The position numbers and the translations under genes are program-made. From contig CM067077.1 of the NCBI GenBank assembly GCA_033980235.1, positions 11,883,797 through 11,947,796 on the forward strand: a stretch of 64,000 nucleotides of DNA, given 5' to 3'. The DNA is from Diadema setosum. Its lineage: Eukaryota; Echinodermata; Echinoidea; Diadematoida; Diadematidae. The notes under the pieces were generated by a model. The model had not been told where the DNA came from. It worked only from the letters and a program-made list of their open reading frames with translations, and searched no databases. This document shows, one piece after another, positions 59,728-64,000 of this stretch. How positions within the stretch are numbered: the stretch's first letter is position 1; every line of letters begins with the position of its first letter.

Positions 59728-60062
59728 TTAAAGCCACATAGACCCGGGGGTATTTCATGAAGGAACTTGTCGGATAAAATATCTGACAAGTCAGTTATAT
59801 CCGACAAGTTTTGAGAAATTCTTTAGTCTGAATCGCTGATTTCTCTGAACTTGTCGGATATAACTGACTTGTCAGATATTTTATCCGACAAGTTCCTTCA
59901 TGAAATGCCCCCAGGTGGTTTAGTCGATTGCGTGCGCGGGCGGACGGCGCAAGTTTCCTACAGAAACCTATGCTATCTACTCCTCTTTACTTTAGCGCTT
60001 ACGCTTAGACCCTTTTCCACGAGTCCGCATTCGACTAAACCACCGGGTCTCTGTGCCTTTAA
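59728..60062. mobile_element. MITE, family C (copy 2), interrupted
   Basis: Left end TTAAAGCCACATAGACCCGG and right end the complement of TTAAAGGCACAGAGACCCGG. The body from 59913 is the inverted counterpart of 20950-21050 (GGCGCAAGTTTCC block). A separate hairpin element (59746-59912) has entered close to the left end. Confidence 0.8.
59746..59912. mobile_element. small hairpin MITE nested in family C
   Basis: Arms of about 68 bp, almost perfect: GGGGGTATTTCATGAAGGAA ... with its complement at the right, containing CTTGTCGGATATAACTGAC. Short central loop near 59818-59848. Confidence 0.9.
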
Positions 60063-60090
60063 AGAGAACGGGAAAAAAAATCTGCTTGTC

Positions 60091-60125
60091 ACACACACAA
60101 ACACACACACACACACACATACATA
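60091..60125. repeat. (AC)n microsatellite
   Basis: About 16 AC units with one CAAACA interruption. Confidence 0.9.
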
Positions 60126-60208
60126 TCTACACTTACATCATTCACAGATTTAAAAATCATTGCATCGTGGTCGTTTCTCCAAATGAATATTTTGCTCATC
60201 ACCTGCAG

Positions 60209-60439
60209 AAACATGGGAAATCCTCGTGATCGTCTTCTCCATCGTTGGCTTCTTCATCTGTGTCCTTGTCGCATTCGTGATCGCTGTCTGCGTCAGAAGG
60301 CAGATGGGTTGCTGTGAAGACGACTTCGACATGCCTGCATCAGAGGCCAGCTTCTCTCTGACTGGGTATGCCTACCGGAAGAAGGACCCCAATGACACCG
60401 TTGGTATCATGGAGGAAGGGATCCCTCCCAGATTTGGAG
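60209..60439 (+). CDS. exon: transmembrane helix and juxtamembrane tail
   Basis: Phase 1-1, acceptor CCTGCAG, donor GTACAA. ETWE is followed by a 24-residue hydrophobic run (ILVIVFSIVGFFICVLVAFV and on), then the stop-transfer VRRQ and a Cys pair GCCEDD (possible palmitoylation). The tail contains a Tyr in LTGYAYRKK. Orientation is type I. Confidence 0.85.
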
Positions 60440-60519
60440 GTACAATAAACATCGTTTTGCCTATCTCTCTCTCTTTCTACCCCATAAACTATGAATATCC
60501 GTGATGTCCTGAAGCGTGT

Positions 60520-60980
60520 TGTGAGGCGTGCACGTCACGAGTCCGACAAGGCTACGAGTCATACAGTCCACGAGTCACACAGCCCATGAGTCATACAGCC
60601 CACGAGCTCGACACTTGGCAAATACAACCAATGGATCCGACAGTAGGAAACGAAGGCCCACAAGTCCGACACTAGGCAAAAGCAAATGCTCATAAGTCCA
60701 ACACTATAGGCAAACAAGGACCATGGGTCCGATACTCATGACATTACGGGGTATAATCTACGCAGTGTCTGTCTCGTGGGCCTTGTTTGCCAAGTCGATG
60801 TCGGATTCATGGACCTTTTTTTTTGCCTAGTGACGGACTCATGGGCCTTATTTGCCTAGTGTCCAGCTCATGGGATGCTTGACTCGTAGGCTGTATGGCC
60901 CATGGAAATTTTTTTCCAATGTCAAACTCGTGGGCCATGTGACTCGTGGGTGTTGGGCTTGTGGGATGGCCCCGTTGTGA
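60520..60980. mobile_element. foldback element, family E (copy 2)
   Basis: Repeats of CCACGAGTC, GTCCGACACTAGGCAAA and complements, ending GGGATGGCCCCGTTGTG. Longer than copy 1 at 28895-29215. Intronic. Confidence 0.75.
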
Positions 60981-61125
60981 GTGCATGATTTAGAAGGCGG
61001 TTTTTAATCTAACCATATGCACTAACAAAAACGGATTCAACATCTTTGTGTGTGTTGTAATGTTGTAGTATCCCTCAAGATTTATGATTGTTTTTTTTTT
61101 TCGTTTGTTTTCTTTAAAACGTCAG

Positions 61126-61322
61126 AGGACATGTTCGATAACGCAGCGAATGAAAGAGGAATGTTCGAAGTTGCAAACTTCAATGCGGACACTCATATGA
61201 CAGACACGGGAATCCGGCCGTACGAGGCAGAGCAGGTGTTCGTCACCGACGACATTGACGCCGATATTGAGGCGCGCATGAAGCGCGTAGCTGACAGCAT
61301 GAAGCATTCTGCACCTTTCCAC
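61126..61322 (+). CDS. exon: cytoplasmic tail, part 2
   Basis: Phase 1 in, 0 out, acceptor ACGTCAG, donor GTAAGT. About 66 residues, acidic and helical: EDMFDNAANERGMFEVANF, then a DDIDADIEARMKRVADSM stretch. No known domain. Confidence 0.8.
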
Positions 61323-61800
61323 GTAAGTGCAGACGATCCGTTTGCGCCTTTGAGAGCGTGATGAGAAATCCTAAGCGTGTTGTAGTGTTCTGACATTTCA
61401 ACTGTGAATGAATTATATTGGGAGGCTGGCAAGTCAAAGAAAATACAACAAAGTAGTTGATGAATTGCAACGACCCCCTCCCCACCTCCCCCCCCCCCCA
61501 AAAAAAAAAGAAGAATATAGCAACATACCAGTTGTATCCCCAAACTTGGTAACTTCACAAATCTTGAGAGACATTTGTTAGGAGATGTACGTCTTCGATA
61601 CAAGGCTCAAGAGATCATTAAAGTTATAAAAAAAAATCATGCAGGAAACTGTCCATCATGCAGGAAACTGTCCATTCTACCATGCAGAAGAAATTATCTG
61701 TTGATTTTGTTATTACGTATCATGATGTCCCATTGGGCTGTTCATAAGGAGGCGGTTAATGCATTGTTTTGATTCTGATGAATATATCTCTGTCTTAAAG

Positions 61801-61917
61801 GTTACACCAGTGCGTGCTAGAGTGGACCATTCGTCGATGTATCTGCCACAAGCACCCACTTTACCACTACACGAAAGCCACAGACGAGAGTCTGCGGAAC
61901 CTTCGTCGCAAGAATTC
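61801..61917 (+). CDS. exon: cytoplasmic tail, part 3
   Basis: 39 residues, phase 0-0, acceptor CTTAAAG, donor GTGAGT. Reads VTPVRARVDHSSMYLPQAPT and then a Ser/Glu/Arg-rich end (HRRESAEPSSQEF). SSMYL and RRES are possible phosphorylation sites by look only. Confidence 0.75.
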
Positions 61918-62360
61918 GTGAGTTTTCGTCACAAAGGATATTTTTACATATTGTACAGTGGTTTACTTCTTTGGTACTAGTATTATCTTTTTCTTTTCTT
62001 TTCTTTTTCTACATTACCAGTAAATTGAGACATTTTCATTTCAGTATGGATTTAGGTATGACGATATTTTGTCAGTAAAATGCTGCTACTCTCTGTCATT
62101 TTGTGACTGCGGTTAAAATGATTATACACATTGTATTTATACATTCATTACTTTTTGATAGATATACAACCTTATCATGTGAATGCATGGTTACTCTCCT
62201 TTACTCAATAGAAGAACAGTTCTAGTATGTAAAGTCGTTAGTGAGGGTGTAGAGTTGTCGTATTTACTATTCTCTAACAATTTCTATAATATTCTTGTCC
62301 AGTAAAGCAATGTCATCATGTTCTATATCGCCCTATTACATTACAAGAATTACAATATTC

Positions 62361-62429
<69 letters not shown>

Positions 62430-62485
62430 CACAATTATATGCTACAAATGCTATACATATACATATATATATATATATATATATA
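62361..62485. repeat. (TA)n tract
   Basis: TA run with short interruptions, leading into MITE copy 4. Confidence 0.95.
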
Positions 62486-62730
62486 TGAAGAGTTTGTTTG
62501 CAAAAACCGATAAGTCCATTTTTGAAGATTACAAAGTATGGTCTCTGTCATAAAGTACAAAATAATACCTTTTAAATGATATATTGGTCACTACATATTA
62601 AGGCTCATTTTTGAAGTTATGGTCAAAAGAAGCAAAAATTTTCTTATTATTCTCTTTATTTTTCTTGACCTTTAATCGCATATATCTCCATTTGGCAAAT
62701 ATGGACTTATCGGTTTTTGCAAACAAACTC

Positions 62731-62734
<4 letters not shown>
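62486..62734 (-). mobile_element. (TA)n-embedded MITE, copy 4 (inverted)
   Basis: Same ends as copies 1-3 but interior reversed. (TA)n on both sides. Lies in the last intron of the mucin gene. Confidence 0.9.
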
Positions 62735-62772
<38 letters not shown>

Positions 62773-62894
62773 ATATGAAGGTATATAATATCGCATTATA
62801 TATATCATATATTATAATACCGCTCTATGGAAATTATCATTGTCATTATTACTATCTAATTTTGGTGCAACCTCTTTCTCTTTTCTTTCAACAG

Positions 62895-62924
62895 TTCGAT
62901 TCCCTTCCACAGACATATCTTTGA
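62895..62924 (+). CDS. exon: C-terminus with PDZ ligand
   Basis: Acceptor TTCAACAG, reads FDSLPQTYL then TGA. The last residues T-Y-L fit the class I PDZ ligand rule (S/T-x-hydrophobic). The preceding exon ends in phase 0, so the frame is firm. MUC17 and MUC3 tails also end in class I PDZ ligands. Confidence 0.75.
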   Translation, partial: FDSLPQTYL

Positions 62925-64000
62925 GAGCACATCTGTTCACACCTCCATATTGGTATATGTATAGCAGAATGAATGATTTATAGGAGAAAGGCTAGCGGGA
63001 AAAATCTTGCCACTTCAGTAGTTGTGTGGTGACATCAGTGAGCCATGTAAGCTAGCACGGATATAGAGCGGATGAAAATCTACACGAATGATTCCGAGTA
63101 TATGTTTGCTGATGCCATCGTGGCGTTGTGTTGCCTTTGGAGAAGTGGCTGGAGGCCAAATCGAGTTTGCGCAGAAAACTGTGCCATCGACACTGACTGA
63201 AGTTGTTGCACGGTGCAGATACTCAGCCGTTTAAATCTCCCGAGTAAATCACCAGTGTCTTTACCGCCTACAGCGACATATGACTTGTATGACTTGTTGA
63301 CGCAATCGTCTGCTATTCCCAAAGAGGAAACAAAAAGAAAGCTCGAATATCTTCCGAGTACATTGACAGCATTCTGTCCAATAACGCTGAAATCCAAAGG
63401 TCAAAGTTGAACACAAAGTGCAAATGCGAACAGTCACGGGCTTGCCACACCATTACATGTATAGTCACTATAGATTACCGAACGTATACCAAAGCAAAGA
63501 ACGTGCCCTCAGCAGTGCATTTGCAATGCCGCTCTACAAACACATAGATCAATCATTTCCCTCGCCTTGAATAATCCGTGATTTCAACTGCTCATTGTGC
63601 AGTATTCTTAATTGTAGTAAATGAAGTATTCTAGAAGGCGTATTCTATGGAATACCTATAAAACTAAATTATCATTATGACACAACGAAAATCATTTCCC
63701 AGGTTGCACGAGCCAAATCTTTTTTACCAAAGTGCCCCACTTTTAGACACAATGGTCGTAGATCCGATTACTTACAGGCTTTGAATTTGTGTTCTTACGG
63801 TAAAATAGGCAGTAAAATGAATGAATTTAGAGTATGATCAAACCTACAGAAGAATGAAACTGTTACTAGTGCAGATGTGTTATTGCCTGAAACAGTTGAG
63901 CAAACTACCATTTGAAAACAACAGTGCTCATACAAATTTTGAAAGTGGCTACCACTGCAAAGGATTCAGAAATGCTGGTAATAATGCTTACATCATTTTC
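62925..64000. other. 3' UTR and downstream flank
   Basis: No canonical AATAAA was seen. The frames at 63080-63410 on both strands have no recognisable domain. The transcript end is undetermined. Confidence 0.5.

Larger units (their letters stand above)
39343..62924 (+). other. gene model: transmembrane mucin (sushi-mucin-EGF-SEA-EGF-TM)
   Basis: Twelve exons, 12,470 coding bases, all phases compatible, about 4,155 residues in the window. Order: sushi, linker, mucin, EGF1, SEA (two exons), EGF2, Pro/Thr linker, TM, three tail exons. Extracellular exons are phase 1-1 apart from the SEA pair (1-0, 0-1), the pattern of shuffled modules. The product should sit at the cell surface (gut, coelomic or epidermal epithelium are guesses) as a heavily O-glycosylated layer, cleaved within SEA and held non-covalently. 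The domain order after the mucin is that of vertebrate MUC3/MUC12/MUC17. The signal peptide exon, promoter and poly(A) site are not identified; no AATAAA was seen in the last 1 kb. Confidence 0.85.

Noticed and set aside
1..64000. tRNA or rRNA genes
   Set aside because: I looked for GGTTCGA-type B boxes with matching A boxes and for rRNA-like blocks and found none that convinced me.

Overview
The window is AT-rich animal DNA with spliced exons, many foldback repeats and long (TA)n runs. I read it as a marine invertebrate, probably a deuterostome and most likely an echinoderm. That guess rests on the repeat style and the kind of mucin gene present; it is an inference, not proven by the sequence. 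No prokaryotic operon, CRISPR array, rRNA or tRNA gene was seen.

The one clearly real host gene fills about 39.3-62.9 kb on the plus strand. Twelve exons can be joined with fully consistent splice phases into about 4,155 codons. The encoded protein has, in order: a sushi/CCP module, a short linker, a giant Ser/Thr-rich mucin domain from one uninterrupted 11-kb exon, an EGF module, a SEA module with a GSIIV self-cleavage site, a second EGF module, a Pro/Thr linker, one transmembrane helix and a cytoplasmic tail ending in QTYL, a class I PDZ ligand. The EGF-SEA-EGF-TM-PDZ order is that of vertebrate MUC3/MUC12/MUC17. The 5' end of the gene (signal peptide, promoter) was not found. The mucin exon grew by nested duplication: a ~65-residue unit, a 1,167-bp shift and a nearly identical in-frame 2,526-bp tandem duplication.

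The left part (1-39 kb) is mostly transposon debris. 7.78-16.48 kb is bounded by 30-bp inverted repeats matching at 29 positions, with hairpins just inside both ends. It holds an acidic exon candidate (9.40-9.67 kb) and three tandem ~1-1.4-kb units carrying six related, mostly broken exon-like segments (10.3-14.1 kb). Around 24.0-27.2 kb a foldback element is split by a 5'-truncated non-LTR retrotransposon with an intact RNase H domain. Degraded LINE 3' parts lie at 19.1-20.3 and 36.9-37.2 kb.

Many MITE-like foldback elements recur, some nested. They include four copies of a ~250-bp element always embedded in (TA)n, all in introns of the mucin gene, and a 317-bp element whose core is a row of short ATTTCGT/ACGAAAT palindromes. 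Regions not listed hold only unremarkable AT-rich sequence in which I could support no gene.
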